Source: Promethearchaeota archaeon (lineage in GTDB: Archaea > Asgardarchaeota > Lokiarchaeia > Sigyniarchaeales > SOKP01). From it: DNA of 64,000 nucleotides. This document shows positions 17,439-26,894 of the stretch, in pieces. The stretch spans positions 207,562 through 271,561 of the forward strand of contig JAEOTA010000081.1 of the NCBI GenBank assembly GCA_016840085.1, written 5' to 3'. Position 1 is the stretch's first letter. Each line of letters begins with the position of its first letter. The position numbers and the translations under genes are program-made. The notes under the pieces are model-generated. The model made no database searches. It was given only the letters and a program-made list of their open reading frames with translations, and had not been told where the DNA came from.

Positions 17439-18635
17439 CTATGTAATCGCAATAGAATATGGGTGTAACCCTACACCCTCTATTCCATCTGCCGATATGG
17501 CTTTTGGGACTGCTTTTTTAAGGATATTGTATGCGCCATTCACATCCGCATTGATCATGATCCCTTCATGACTTTTATATAAACTTCTACAAATACGTTT
17601 TCCCTTATAAGTTTCATGCTTGTTAATTGATTCATTATCTAAGAAACTGCATCTCGAAGTATAATGTTCTGGCATTAGAAAAATATCAATTCCGATTAAC
17701 TCTGATTTATATTTAATTTGGGACACTAATTTAGAAAAAGGAATTTGGACAAAGTTCTGGTTATTACGCTTTCCAATTTGTATTTTATGTTTCCAGGTTT
17801 TATTATAACCAATAATTATCTTTCCAAAATCATGATCAATACAGTAAGTAATCACTGCTCTCGAAATTTTATGAAACATATCATTTATTTTATTGTTTCT
17901 TTTCCGAGTTAACCATTGCATTCTTTTTGTTTCAAAACTAATACCTTGCTTATCTTTTATACTTTTATACTTGGCAAGTTGTTTGTTGTAGAATTGATTA
18001 ATTGATTTAATACTACCACCTTTAATAATAGCGGGTTTTAACCCAGCATTATTTACTATAGTTATGATATTGTTCACGCCTAAATTAATTCCAATAACTC
18101 TATCTTTATCCAAATTTAAATTTTTTTCTTCTATTTGATAAACAATTTCTAAGATATAATAAAATCCTTTCGGAATGATTCTGACGTAGAATGATTTACT
18201 TTTTATAGGAGTTTTAATGGGATGCAATTGAGTTTTTTTTAGGAAAATAAAGAAAACCTACCTTGATCCTGCATTGTTGATTTGTGAATATAATCATATA
18301 CTCTCCCTGTTTTTTTTATAATGTGGAGGTTTTGGAGTTCCTAAATACTTTTCTGGATGCTTTTTGTAGGTTTTAAGAGCTTGGAAAAATGATTTCCAAT
18401 TTTTATCCACGAGTTTTAAAGTTTGCTGAGCAGTTTGTGAAGGGAGTTTTTTATATGGTTCTTTCTCTTTTAGCATATACCATAAATCGTAATATCTCAA
18501 CCAATTTCCTAAATAAAAATATTCTTGTCTCATATAATAATTGGCAAGATTATAGAGATTTTTAGATAAATGACATAGATAAGATAGTTGATTTGTTTTG
18601 TTTAATTGAATCTGCTCTGTCAGTCTCATTGCCAT
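17439..18635 (-). pseudogene. tnpB: TnpB (IS605 OrfB-type RNA-guided nuclease), frameshifted
   Basis: TnpB proteins are RNA-guided DNA nucleases with a split RuvC domain. Here the gene is in three frames. The N-terminal part (18635-18294, starting MAMRLTEQIQLNKTNQL) ends at TGA because of an apparent 2-base AT duplication in GAGAGTATATGATT. The middle part (MIIFTNQQCRIKVGFLYFPK) continues until an A8 tract near 18233-18240, where one extra A shifts into the C-terminal part (TQLHPIKTPIKSKSF onward). The RuvC-I motif reads GINLGVNN, with Asn where Asp is expected. The segment IIIGYNKTWK replaces the usual RuvC-II Glu motif, as in related subgroups. RuvC-III INADVNGAYN keeps its Asp. The reconstructed length is close to 400 residues. 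Nuclease activity is unlikely. Confidence 0.85.
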
Positions 18636-18707
18636 AATATTAAACGTTAGTATCAGCTTTAAAAAAAAAGAGACTAATGATTTATAATTGATACAAGAAT
18701 AATAAAA

Positions 18708-18727
18708 ATAAAGGGAAATTAAAAATA
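18708..18727. repeat. 20-bp inverted repeat, tnpB 5' side
   Basis: ATAAAGGGAAATTAAAAATA, the reverse complement of 17386-17405. It lies 72 bp upstream of the tnpB start and about 100 bp upstream of the AOR gene. Confidence 0.75.
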
Positions 18728-18828
18728 TTATAAGGGAATAAGATTAATTAATTATTAAAATTAATTATTAGAAAAAAGAATAATTTAAACAAATTTAAAA
18801 TTGAGGTGTAATAAAAATTTACGGTTAT

Positions 18829-20688
18829 ATGGGAAAGATTTTACGAGTGAATTTAACAAATGGAAAGATTAGCGAAGAATTTCCCGATGAGGTAACATTG
18901 AAATTATATTTGGGTGGATCAGGATTAGCTACTAAATATTTAATTGATGAAGTCCCAAAAGGAATTGACCCACTCGGCCCTGAAAATAAGCTAATTTTTA
19001 TGACAGGGCCATTAACAGGAACTCCTTCTCCTAGTACGGGAAGATATAGTGTTGTTGCGAAGTCTCCTCTTACAATGGTATGGGGTGAAGCAAATTCTGC
19101 TGGTTTCTGGGGGCGTGATCTTAAGAGATCAGGTTTTGATGGCATAATTTTTGAAGGAATTTCCCCTAAACCAGTCTATCTTGTTACTGAAGATGGAAAG
19201 GCGGAACTTAGAGATGCTTCACATCTTTGGGGCAAAAATACTTCTGAAACTACAAGGATCATCAGAGAAGAACTAGGTGATAAATTTAATGTATCATGTA
19301 TAGGTATAGGTGGAGAAAATCTAGTTAAATATGCAGCAATAATGAATGATTGCGATAAACCTAATTATGGGCGAGCCGCAGGAAGATGTGGAATGGGCAC
19401 AGTAATGGGTTCTAAAAGAGTTAAAGCAATAGCATCAAAAGGCGATGCTAAGATTGAAGTGGCAAATCCCGATGAATATAAAGCAGAAGCTAAACAAAGA
19501 TATGATTGGGTAAATCAAAGTTTATTGAAAATGACTCTTGAAGTCTTCGGAACTGCTACTATGGTTGATTTAGTGAATATAAAGGGTGGCTTACCTACAA
19601 ATAACTGGCAAACTGGGGTTTTTCCAGCAGCTGATAAAATTAATGGGTCAGCAATTAATGAAACAATCCTTACAGGACGCAAACCATGTTTTGCTTGCCC
19701 AATAGCTTGCGGTCGACTTTCTGAAATTAAAGAAGGTAAATATAAAAGTGCGGGAGAGGGTCCAGAATATGAATCACTCGGAGCTTTAGGGACGATGTGT
19801 GGTGTAGATAATCTAGAAGCAATTACTTTGGCGCATTTCCTTTGTAATGAATATGGTCTTGATGTTATCTCTGCAGGAAATACTATTGGTTTTGCAATAG
19901 AATGTTTTGAAAAAGGTATTTTAACTAAAGAAGATACTGGAGGTCTTGAATTTAATTTTGGGAATGCTGATCTTGTTGTAGATCTTATTGCTTTAATTAG
20001 TAAAAGAGAAGGAATTGGTGATTTACTTGCTGAAGGAACAAGAAATATGGCAAAAAAGTTAGGAAAAGGATCTGAAAAATTTGCTATGCATGTTAAAGGG
20101 TTAGAACTTCCTGCTTATGATAGTAGAGCTGCTAAAATCACAGGATTAGCATATGCTACAGCAAATCGAGGAGGTTGTCATATTACGGGATACATAGAAG
20201 GTCCCGCTTTTTTATCAATGCCCTTTATGATTGTAGAAAATGCTATGGTAGGAGATGTTCTTTCAGAAAATCCAGAAGACACTAAGGTTGTTAAGGAATT
20301 TGAAGATGCTTTTGGAATATTTGATGCTATTGGGGGCTGCAAATTTATGGGAATGGTGTTAACTTCAGAAGATTGGGCATCACTTATTCAAAATCTTTTA
20401 GGGTATGCTTTTACCGCAGAAGATTTTGCAAAAACAGGAGAAAGGCTATACAATCTTGCTAGAGTTTATAATGTGCGAGAAGGGATAACTAGAGCTGATG
20501 ATACCTTACCTCCACGCTTGTTAGAAGAACCAATGCCTGAAGGTCCTGCTAAAGGAGAGAAAGTTAATCTAGATCCACTTTTAAATGCATATTATGAATA
20601 TCGTGGATGGGATAAAGATACTGGCATACCAACTAAAGAAAAACTCAAAGAACTCGGATTAGAGTGGGCTATTAAAGAAATTTATTAG
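18829..20688 (+). CDS. aor: Aldehyde:ferredoxin oxidoreductase (tungsten)
   Basis: Oxidises aldehydes to carboxylic acids, or reduces acids in reverse, with ferredoxin, using a tungsto-bispterin and a [4Fe-4S] cluster. 619 residues is the family length. The N-domain shows GKILRVNLTNGKI and GRYSVVAKSPLT. Cluster ligands are C287, C290 and C294 (CFACPIAC) with C504 (GGCKFMG), the expected spacing. E313 in GEGPEYES and H451 in GGCHITG sit near the catalytic Glu and His of Pyrococcus AOR; PAYDSRAAK (429-437) is a conserved pterin-side motif. The acyl-CoA ligase begins 41 bp later at its ATG, suggesting aldehyde to acid to acyl-CoA flow. Exact substrate is unknown. Confidence 0.93.
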   Translation: MGKILRVNLTNGKISEEFPDEVTLKLYLGGSGLATKYLIDEVPKGIDPLGPENKLIFMTGPLTGTPSPSTGRYSVVAKSPLTMVWGEANSAGFWGRDLKRSGFDGIIFEGISPKPVYLVTEDGKAELRDASHLWGKNTSETTRIIREELGDKFNVSCIGIGGENLVKYAAIMNDCDKPNYGRAAGRCGMGTVMGSKRVKAIASKGDAKIEVANPDEYKAEAKQRYDWVNQSLLKMTLEVFGTATMVDLVNIKGGLPTNNWQTGVFPAADKINGSAINETILTGRKPCFACPIACGRLSEIKEGKYKSAGEGPEYESLGALGTMCGVDNLEAITLAHFLCNEYGLDVISAGNTIGFAIECFEKGILTKEDTGGLEFNFGNADLVVDLIALISKREGIGDLLAEGTRNMAKKLGKGSEKFAMHVKGLELPAYDSRAAKITGLAYATANRGGCHITGYIEGPAFLSMPFMIVENAMVGDVLSENPEDTKVVKEFEDAFGIFDAIGGCKFMGMVLTSEDWASLIQNLLGYAFTAEDFAKTGERLYNLARVYNVREGITRADDTLPPRLLEEPMPEGPAKGEKVNLDPLLNAYYEYRGWDKDTGIPTKEKLKELGLEWAIKEIY

Positions 20689-20729
20689 AAATATTGTATA
20701 ATTTTAAATTAAAAGAGTGCGAAAAAATC

Positions 20730-22433
20730 ATGGCTGAAGAAGAAAAATTAACTTATGCTGATAAACCATGGAAAAAGAGTTATAAACTTGGACCTTTTAA
20801 GCTATTAGAAACTATGGCACCCTATCCTGAAATGTCAGTTTATAAATTTCTTGAGGATTCAGCTACCAACTTTCCTGAAAGTAAAGCAATTCATTTTATG
20901 GATAAAGTGATGACCTATGAGGAATTAAAATTACAAGTAGATAAATTTGCCACCGCATTATCAGATTTAGGGATAAAAAAAGGCGATAAAGTCGCAACAA
21001 TACTCCCAAATAGCCCCCAGTTCATAATAAGTGATTTTGCAATTTTACGACTAGGTGCAATTCATGTTCCTCTTAGCATACTGCATAAAGCTCCAGATTT
21101 ATTATATGAATTAGGTGAATCTAAAGCTGAAACTATAATCTGTTCGTATAGACGCCTTGAAAGAGTTAATGAAATAAAAGATAAGACTAATATAAAGACA
21201 ATAATTTATACATCAGTTCCAATTTTCCCTGATTATTCATTACCAGAAATAAAAGAGACATACGGAGCTATTCAATTTGAAGATTTAATGAACAAATATG
21301 AACCAAATCCCCCTGAAGTTGAGATAAATCCTAAAGAAGATCTTGCAGAATTACCTTTCACTGGAGGTACTACTGGTGTCCCAAAGGGTACTATGTTAAC
21401 TCATTATAATATTACTACGACTATTATCCAGACCTTTCATTGGTATTTGAAACCATTAGAGGTGGGGACAAGAGGAAAAGCTTCTGCAGTAATATGTGTC
21501 CCTATGTTTCATCAATATGGTCATATGATTGCATTTGCTTCCGTTTCAATGGGTTTTGGGATATATTTAGTCGATCCAAGAGATCTTGATAAAATTGTTG
21601 ATATCATAAAAAAACATCGACCTTTTATGGTTTGTGCTGTCCCCACTCACTACATGCTACTTATGGAGAAAGACTTACCAAAAATGCCCGTTTTTTATTA
21701 TTCTGCTGCTGCTGCTCTTCCTCCTGAAGTCGCTGAAAAATTTGAAAAAAAAACCGGAGTACCTTTGGGGGAAGGATATGGTATGACGGAGTCTGCTGTT
21801 ACACATATAAATCTCTCAGGTCTTTCAAAAGTTACAGGATTTATGTCAGAAGTAAAAAGAAGTGTTGGTATTCCTGTTCCTGATACCGATGTTAAACTTG
21901 TTAATCCCGATACAGGTGAAGAAGTTCCATTTGGTGAGCCTGGAGAAATAATTGTAAGGGGTCCACAACTTATGAAAGGATATTGGCCCACTCCTGGTAA
22001 AGGACTAACTGAAGATGGATGGATAGCAACAGGTGATATTGGAAAAATGGATGAGGATGGTTACTTTTATATAGTAGACCGAATTAAGGATATGATAAAT
22101 GTTTCAGGTATGAAAGTCTACTCAAGAGTATTTGAAGATCTTTTATATGAACATCCAGCAGTAAATGAAGCAGCGATTATAGGAATCCCAGATCCAGAAC
22201 GACCTGGAAGTGAAAGAGTAAAAGCTTTTATACAATTAAACCCGGGATATGCCAATAAAGTTACTGTTAATGAGTTAATCGAATATTGTAGAGAAAAATT
22301 TCCGCCATACGCAGTGCCGAAATCTATTGAGTTTAGGAAAACTCTACCATTAACATTAGCAATGAAAATTTTTAAGAGAAAACTCAGGGACGAAGAAATC
22401 GCTAAAATGAAAGAAAAGGGAGAAATTAAATAA
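20730..22433 (+). CDS. AMP-forming acyl-CoA synthetase / fatty-acid-CoA ligase
   Basis: ANL-superfamily enzyme activating a carboxylic acid with ATP and CoA. I chose the ATG at 20730 (MAEEEKLTYADKPWKK, 567 residues) over an upstream TTG because homologues begin near this segment. Motifs: the ATP loop FTGGTTGVPKGTML, GEGYGMTESA, the TGDIGKMDEDGYFYIVDR hinge region and KDMINVSGMKVYSRVFED; the C-terminal catalytic Lys lies in LAMKIFKRKLR. The P-loop has Gly-Gly in place of Ser-Gly. Directly after aor, it could turn the acid made by AOR into an acyl-CoA. Chain-length preference cannot be read. Confidence 0.9.
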   Translation: MAEEEKLTYADKPWKKSYKLGPFKLLETMAPYPEMSVYKFLEDSATNFPESKAIHFMDKVMTYEELKLQVDKFATALSDLGIKKGDKVATILPNSPQFIISDFAILRLGAIHVPLSILHKAPDLLYELGESKAETIICSYRRLERVNEIKDKTNIKTIIYTSVPIFPDYSLPEIKETYGAIQFEDLMNKYEPNPPEVEINPKEDLAELPFTGGTTGVPKGTMLTHYNITTTIIQTFHWYLKPLEVGTRGKASAVICVPMFHQYGHMIAFASVSMGFGIYLVDPRDLDKIVDIIKKHRPFMVCAVPTHYMLLMEKDLPKMPVFYYSAAAALPPEVAEKFEKKTGVPLGEGYGMTESAVTHINLSGLSKVTGFMSEVKRSVGIPVPDTDVKLVNPDTGEEVPFGEPGEIIVRGPQLMKGYWPTPGKGLTEDGWIATGDIGKMDEDGYFYIVDRIKDMINVSGMKVYSRVFEDLLYEHPAVNEAAIIGIPDPERPGSERVKAFIQLNPGYANKVTVNELIEYCREKFPPYAVPKSIEFRKTLPLTLAMKIFKRKLRDEEIAKMKEKGEIK

Positions 22434-22599
22434 GGAATAATAAAGTAATCTACATTAACAATATAAATATATATTTTAGTATATCTGCATTTTTTTTATT
22501 AAAAACTAGAATATTTATTAAACTCTTTATTAATTAAAATATACAAATAAATAACCTAACTTAAAAATTAGTTTAAAATTTTAAATCTAAGTGATAATT

Positions 22600-23022
22600 A
22601 TGAAATTTGGATCAGATGAATGGGCTAAAGCGTTTTGCAAAGCGGTAAATGAAAATCAGAACTATAGAGATGCAGCTGGACCAGAAGGATTCCCCCCTGA
22701 TGGATGGGAAGGTGATTTTCTATTTGCTGTGGAGCCTTCGGGGAATTTAGATCATGAAATTAAGATGTTTGTGGGACTTTATCATGGAGAATGCACAGGT
22801 GCTAGGGTAGTAGAAGAAGGAGAAGAAGTAGAGACTGAATATGTATATTCAGGGCCCTATGATGCTTGGGTTCAAGTTTTAAAGAAAGAATTAGATCCCA
22901 TCAGGGGACTACTCGCTGGAAAGTTTAAGTTAAAAGGAGACATGGCTAAAATTTTGAAAGCTACACGAGCAGCTCAAGAATTAGTTGTTTCTACTACTAT
23001 GATTGATACAGAATTTTATTAA
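22600..23022 (+). CDS. SCP2 sterol-carrier-like lipid-binding protein
   Basis: 140 residues from the ATG at 22600 (a GTG three codons earlier is less likely). It resembles SCP2-fold proteins: MKFGSDEWAKAFCKAVNEN start, central beta segment, a conserved YSGPYDAWVQVLKKELDPIRGLLAGKFKLKGDMAKILK with the typical G-KFKLKGD-MAKIL core, and a short C-terminal helix. SCP2 domains bind fatty acyl or isoprenoid lipids in a hydrophobic tunnel. Its position after aor and an acyl-CoA ligase fits acyl-chain handling. A second weaker SCP2-like protein lies at 30214-30621. Confidence 0.8.
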   Translation: MKFGSDEWAKAFCKAVNENQNYRDAAGPEGFPPDGWEGDFLFAVEPSGNLDHEIKMFVGLYHGECTGARVVEEGEEVETEYVYSGPYDAWVQVLKKELDPIRGLLAGKFKLKGDMAKILKATRAAQELVVSTTMIDTEFY

Positions 23023-23089
23023 TCATAACGAAGATTTATTTAATCTTTTTTATTTTTTATTTTATCTTAAATTGGTTTTGAATTATAGG

Positions 23090-23899
23090 ATGTCTTCTCT
23101 CAGTAAGAACTTATCTGAACTCACAACTAAGCAAATCTATTTTTTTGATTTAGATGGAACCATATATTTAGGAGATAAATTATTTGAGGGAGTTATAGAC
23201 TTAATTGAATTATTAAGAGCAAAAGGAAAGAATTTTTATTTTCTTTCAAATAATTCAAGTATTTCAACAAATGATTATCTTAAGAAGTTGAACAACTTTA
23301 ATCTTAACATAACTCGAGAAAATCTTATATTATCTCAACATCCTACTATTGATTATCTAAAGAAGAATAAAATCAAAAAAATTTTCTTACTAGGTACTCA
23401 ATCATTAAAACAAGAATTCACGCAAGAGGATTTTGAATTAACAGAAGAAGATCCAGAGATTCTTGTATTAGCTTTCGATAAGGAATTAACTTACGATCGA
23501 TTGGTTAAAGCTACTCAATTTCTCTTAAAAGATAATTTAGCATACATTGCTACTCATTTAGATAATAAATGTCCTACTGAAAATAGTTACATCCCAGACG
23601 CAGGAGGGATTGCTGCTCTATTATATAAGGCTACGGATAGAATGCCCAGAGTTTTTGGGAAGCCTAATAAAGATATGCTTTTATTTAAATTAGAACAATT
23701 AGGGATAGTACCTAAAGATTCTGTAATGGTTGGCGATAGATTATATACTGATATTAAAATGGGGAAAGAAGCAGGAGTAACAACTTGTTGTGTATTATCT
23801 GGAGAAATAACATTAGAAATGATAAAAAATAGTGAATATAAACCTGATTTCATAATAAATGGAATTTGGGAATTATTAGAAGAATTTAATAAAATTTAA
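23090..23899 (+). CDS. HAD-superfamily phosphatase (subclass IIA, NagD/PGP-like)
   Basis: Haloacid-dehalogenase-type phosphohydrolase. The ATG at 23090 gives 269 residues, within the NagD/phosphoglycolate-phosphatase range; a longer frame from 23003 would begin inside the preceding gene. Motif I is FFDLDGTIYLG (nucleophile and acid Asp), motif II FLSNNSS, motif III FGKPNKDML (Lys) and motif IV MVGDRLYTDIKMGKEAG. The C2 cap lies between motifs II and III. Physiological substrate unknown; possibilities include phosphoglycolate, glycerol phosphate or sugar phosphates. Confidence 0.85.
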   Translation: MSSLSKNLSELTTKQIYFFDLDGTIYLGDKLFEGVIDLIELLRAKGKNFYFLSNNSSISTNDYLKKLNNFNLNITRENLILSQHPTIDYLKKNKIKKIFLLGTQSLKQEFTQEDFELTEEDPEILVLAFDKELTYDRLVKATQFLLKDNLAYIATHLDNKCPTENSYIPDAGGIAALLYKATDRMPRVFGKPNKDMLLFKLEQLGIVPKDSVMVGDRLYTDIKMGKEAGVTTCCVLSGEITLEMIKNSEYKPDFIINGIWELLEEFNKI

Positions 23900-23919
23900 C
23901 ATAATAATCTTATGATGAG

Positions 23920-23944
23920 TTTTTTTTTTTAGAAAATTTTTTTT
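23920..23944 (+). terminator. Double oligo-T terminator after the HAD phosphatase gene
   Basis: T11 at 23920-23930 and T8 at 23937-23944, about 20-45 bases after the stop and before the ppdK promoter. The longest T-run of the plus strand here, consistent with archaeal termination. Confidence 0.6.
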
Positions 23945-24065
23945 CCTTATTGAAATTACTATATTCAGAAATAATATCTAAAGTATATGCATAAAATATA
24001 AAAATTTAATGAATTGTCTTTAATTTAATAATTCTTGATCATAATAGAAATTTTGGGAAAAAAAA

Positions 24066-26756
24066 ATGACTATCAGTGAAAATAAATTTGTCTATGATTT
24101 TAGCGAAGGTAATAAGGATTTAAAGAATTTACTCGGTGGAAAAGGAGCAAACCTGGCTGAAATGACAAAATTAGGTTTAAACATCCCACCAGGATTCACA
24201 ATTACAACTGAAGCTTGCTTGTTATATTTCAGTGATCCTAAAGGTATGATGGAAAAACTAAAACCAACTGTGATGAAATATTTAAAAGCATTAGAGGAAA
24301 ACACAGGAAAGGAATTTGGAGACAATAAAAACCCTCTTTTGGTAAGTGTACGAAGCGGGGCGCCGCAGAGCATGCCTGGAATGATGGACACAGTTCTGAA
24401 CTTAGGATTAAACGACCAGAGTGTATTGGGCTTAGCAGAACAAACTGAAAATCCACGTTTTGCTTATGACAGTTACAGACGCTTTATTCAGATGTTTGGG
24501 GACGTAGTAATGGGGATTGGGGATGAAAAATTCGAAAGGATATTAAATAAATATAAAAGAACGATCGGGAGGAATGCCCAAGATACTGATTTAGGGGTTA
24601 TGGATTTACAAAAAGTAATTGCTGATTATAAAGCATTATATGAAAAAGAAATTGGTTCAGCATTCCCTCAAGATCCGTTTGAACAATTATTTCTAGCAAT
24701 TGAAGCAGTATTCAAATCTTGGAATAATAGGCGAGCAATTACTTATAGAAAGATTAACAATATTCCTGATTTTGGAACAGCTGTTAATATTCAAGCAATG
24801 GCATTTGGTAATAAAGGATGGAATTCTGCTACAGGTGTTGTTTTTACAAGAGATCCTTCAACTGGAGAAAATAGAAAGTTTGGTGAGTATTTAACAAACG
24901 CGCAAGGGGAGGATGTTGTTGCGGGTATAAGGACTCCAAAAAAATTTGAAGATATGAAGGAAGAGTTTCCAGAGATTTATTCAGAATTATTGGGAACTAT
25001 GGAAAAATTAGAAAAACACTATAGAGATATGCAAGATATTGAATTTACAATTGAAGATGGGAAACTCAATATTTTGCAAACTAGAAATGGGAAACGTACA
25101 CCTTCAGCAGAAGTAAAAATAGCTGTTGATATGGTTAAAGAAGGATTAATTACAAAAGAAAAAGCACTATTAGGGGTAGATCCAAAAAAAGTATCTAAAT
25201 TATTATTTAAAAGTATAGATGAGAATTCTATAGTGCATGTACTCGCTCATGGAATTAATGCGTCCCCTGGTGCAGTTTCTGGGATTGCGATTTTTGATCC
25301 AGATACAGCAGAAGAATTAGCAAATCAAGGTCAAAAAGAAATAATTTTAGTTAGACCACAAACAAAACCAGATGATGTTCATGGTTTATATGCAGCTAGT
25401 GGAGTTTTAACGCAATTTGGTGGAAAAACATCTCATGCAGCAGTTGTTGCAAGAGGGATGGGAAAACCCGCGGTTGTAGGATGTTCTGATATAGAGATTT
25501 ACGAAGAGGAAAAGGAATTTAGAGTTGCGGACATGGTTGTTAGAGAGGGTGATTATATAACAATAGATGGAACCACTGGACGTGTTATCGAAGGAAAAGT
25601 TCCTTTAATTGAGCCTGAAATTAAAGGAGAATTCCTAGAGTTATTAGAAATTGCTGATAAGCTAAAAACTCTCGGAGTTAGAGCTAATGCAGATACTCCT
25701 GCCGATGCTCTAAAAGCATTAGAATTTGGAGCAGAAGGGATAGGACTGTGTAGAACTGAACATATGTTTATGGCACAAGATAGGTTACCGGTGGTGCAAA
25801 AGATGATAATGGCAAGGACGTTAGAAGAACGTCAAGATGCGCTTAATAAAATTTTACCGATGCAGAAAGGTGATTTTCTTGAAATATTTAAAATCATGGA
25901 AGGAAAGCCAGTAACCATTAGATTATTAGATCCTCCATTACATGAATTTCTACCTGAATTAACCACGGTTCAATTAGAAAGCCAAGAACTAAAAATGACA
26001 AATGCGTTATCAAGATCATTACTTAATATTAGTCCATTAGATAATGAAATCACTGAAAAGAAAAAGGTTATTAGCTTAATCAGATCACTTTCGGAAGAAA
26101 ATCCTATGATGGGACTAAGAGGTTGTAGATTAGGAATTGTGTGGCCTGAAATCAATGAAATGCAGGTTAAAGCAATGTTTCAAGCTGCCTGTGAATTAAA
26201 ACAACAAGGTATAAATGTTATTCCAGAGGTGATGATTCCCCTTGTAGGGATGATCTCTGAATTACAATTCGTGAAAGCTCAATTAATGCAGGTCGCTTTA
26301 GAAACAATAAATGAATATAATGTAGATCTTGAATATAAGTTTGGTACAATGATAGAAATACCAAGAGCAGCTTTAACTGCTGATGAAATTGCGATTGAAG
26401 CAGAATTCTTTTCATTTGGAACTAACGATCTAACACAGATGACGTTTGGTTTTTCTCGTGATGATGCTGAAGGTAAGTTCCTACCTATCTACTTAAATAA
26501 AGAAATATTAGAAAATAATCCATTTGAGATTCTTGACCAAGAGGGCGTTGGAAAACTAATGAAAATGGCTATCGAGCTTGGTAGAAAGACAAGACCAGAT
26601 TTAAAGACAGGTATTTGTGGAGAACACGGTGGCGAACCCAGTTCTATTAAATTTGCTCATTTAATTGGCTTAGATTACGTTTCTTGTTCTCCTTTTAGAA
26701 TCCCAGTTGCTAGAATTGCAGCAGCACAAGCTTCAATTGAAAATAAGAAAGCCTAG
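24066..26756 (+). CDS. ppdK: Pyruvate, phosphate dikinase
   Basis: Reversibly converts pyruvate, ATP and Pi to PEP, AMP and PPi, serving gluconeogenesis or glycolysis in the cytosol. The 896 residues show the three expected parts: N-terminal ATP-grasp domain (about 1-350, with LLGGKGANLAEM and SVRSGAPQSMPGMMDTVLN), the phosphohistidine domain with FGGKTSHAAVVARG, where H457 is the phosphorylated residue, and the C-terminal PEP/pyruvate barrel with SFGTNDLTQMTFGFSRDD and the catalytic Cys C851 in ICGEHGG. It stands alone with its own upstream region and a T-run before it. Full length and all catalytic residues are intact. Confidence 0.97.
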   Translation: MTISENKFVYDFSEGNKDLKNLLGGKGANLAEMTKLGLNIPPGFTITTEACLLYFSDPKGMMEKLKPTVMKYLKALEENTGKEFGDNKNPLLVSVRSGAPQSMPGMMDTVLNLGLNDQSVLGLAEQTENPRFAYDSYRRFIQMFGDVVMGIGDEKFERILNKYKRTIGRNAQDTDLGVMDLQKVIADYKALYEKEIGSAFPQDPFEQLFLAIEAVFKSWNNRRAITYRKINNIPDFGTAVNIQAMAFGNKGWNSATGVVFTRDPSTGENRKFGEYLTNAQGEDVVAGIRTPKKFEDMKEEFPEIYSELLGTMEKLEKHYRDMQDIEFTIEDGKLNILQTRNGKRTPSAEVKIAVDMVKEGLITKEKALLGVDPKKVSKLLFKSIDENSIVHVLAHGINASPGAVSGIAIFDPDTAEELANQGQKEIILVRPQTKPDDVHGLYAASGVLTQFGGKTSHAAVVARGMGKPAVVGCSDIEIYEEEKEFRVADMVVREGDYITIDGTTGRVIEGKVPLIEPEIKGEFLELLEIADKLKTLGVRANADTPADALKALEFGAEGIGLCRTEHMFMAQDRLPVVQKMIMARTLEERQDALNKILPMQKGDFLEIFKIMEGKPVTIRLLDPPLHEFLPELTTVQLESQELKMTNALSRSLLNISPLDNEITEKKKVISLIRSLSEENPMMGLRGCRLGIVWPEINEMQVKAMFQAACELKQQGINVIPEVMIPLVGMISELQFVKAQLMQVALETINEYNVDLEYKFGTMIEIPRAALTADEIAIEAEFFSFGTNDLTQMTFGFSRDDAEGKFLPIYLNKEILENNPFEILDQEGVGKLMKMAIELGRKTRPDLKTGICGEHGGEPSSIKFAHLIGLDYVSCSPFRIPVARIAAAQASIENKKA

Positions 26757-26894
26757 ATCCTTTTTTAATCTATTATCTTTAATTTTGTATCAAGCAAATA
26801 TTAGGATAAATATACTCTTTGTATTTTTAAATCCGTAAATGTTATATCAATTAATTTATTTACTAATTTATATAATATTAAAGTGAATGATAAT

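Larger units (their letters stand above)
17386..18727 (-). mobile_element. Degenerate tnpB-only insertion element bounded by 20-bp inverted repeats
   Basis: TATTTTTAATTTCCCTTTAT at 17386-17405 is the exact reverse complement of 18708-18727, and the broken tnpB lies between. No tnpA (Y1 or serine recombinase) is present, so the element would be non-autonomous. Classical IS200/IS605 elements lack long terminal inverted repeats, so the arrangement is noteworthy; the repeat may define the element ends or be part of subterminal structure. At the 17386 end the sequence can also form a local stem, AAGGGAA (17376-17382) with TTCCCTT (17396-17402), where TnpB guide RNAs usually end. Confidence 0.6.
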
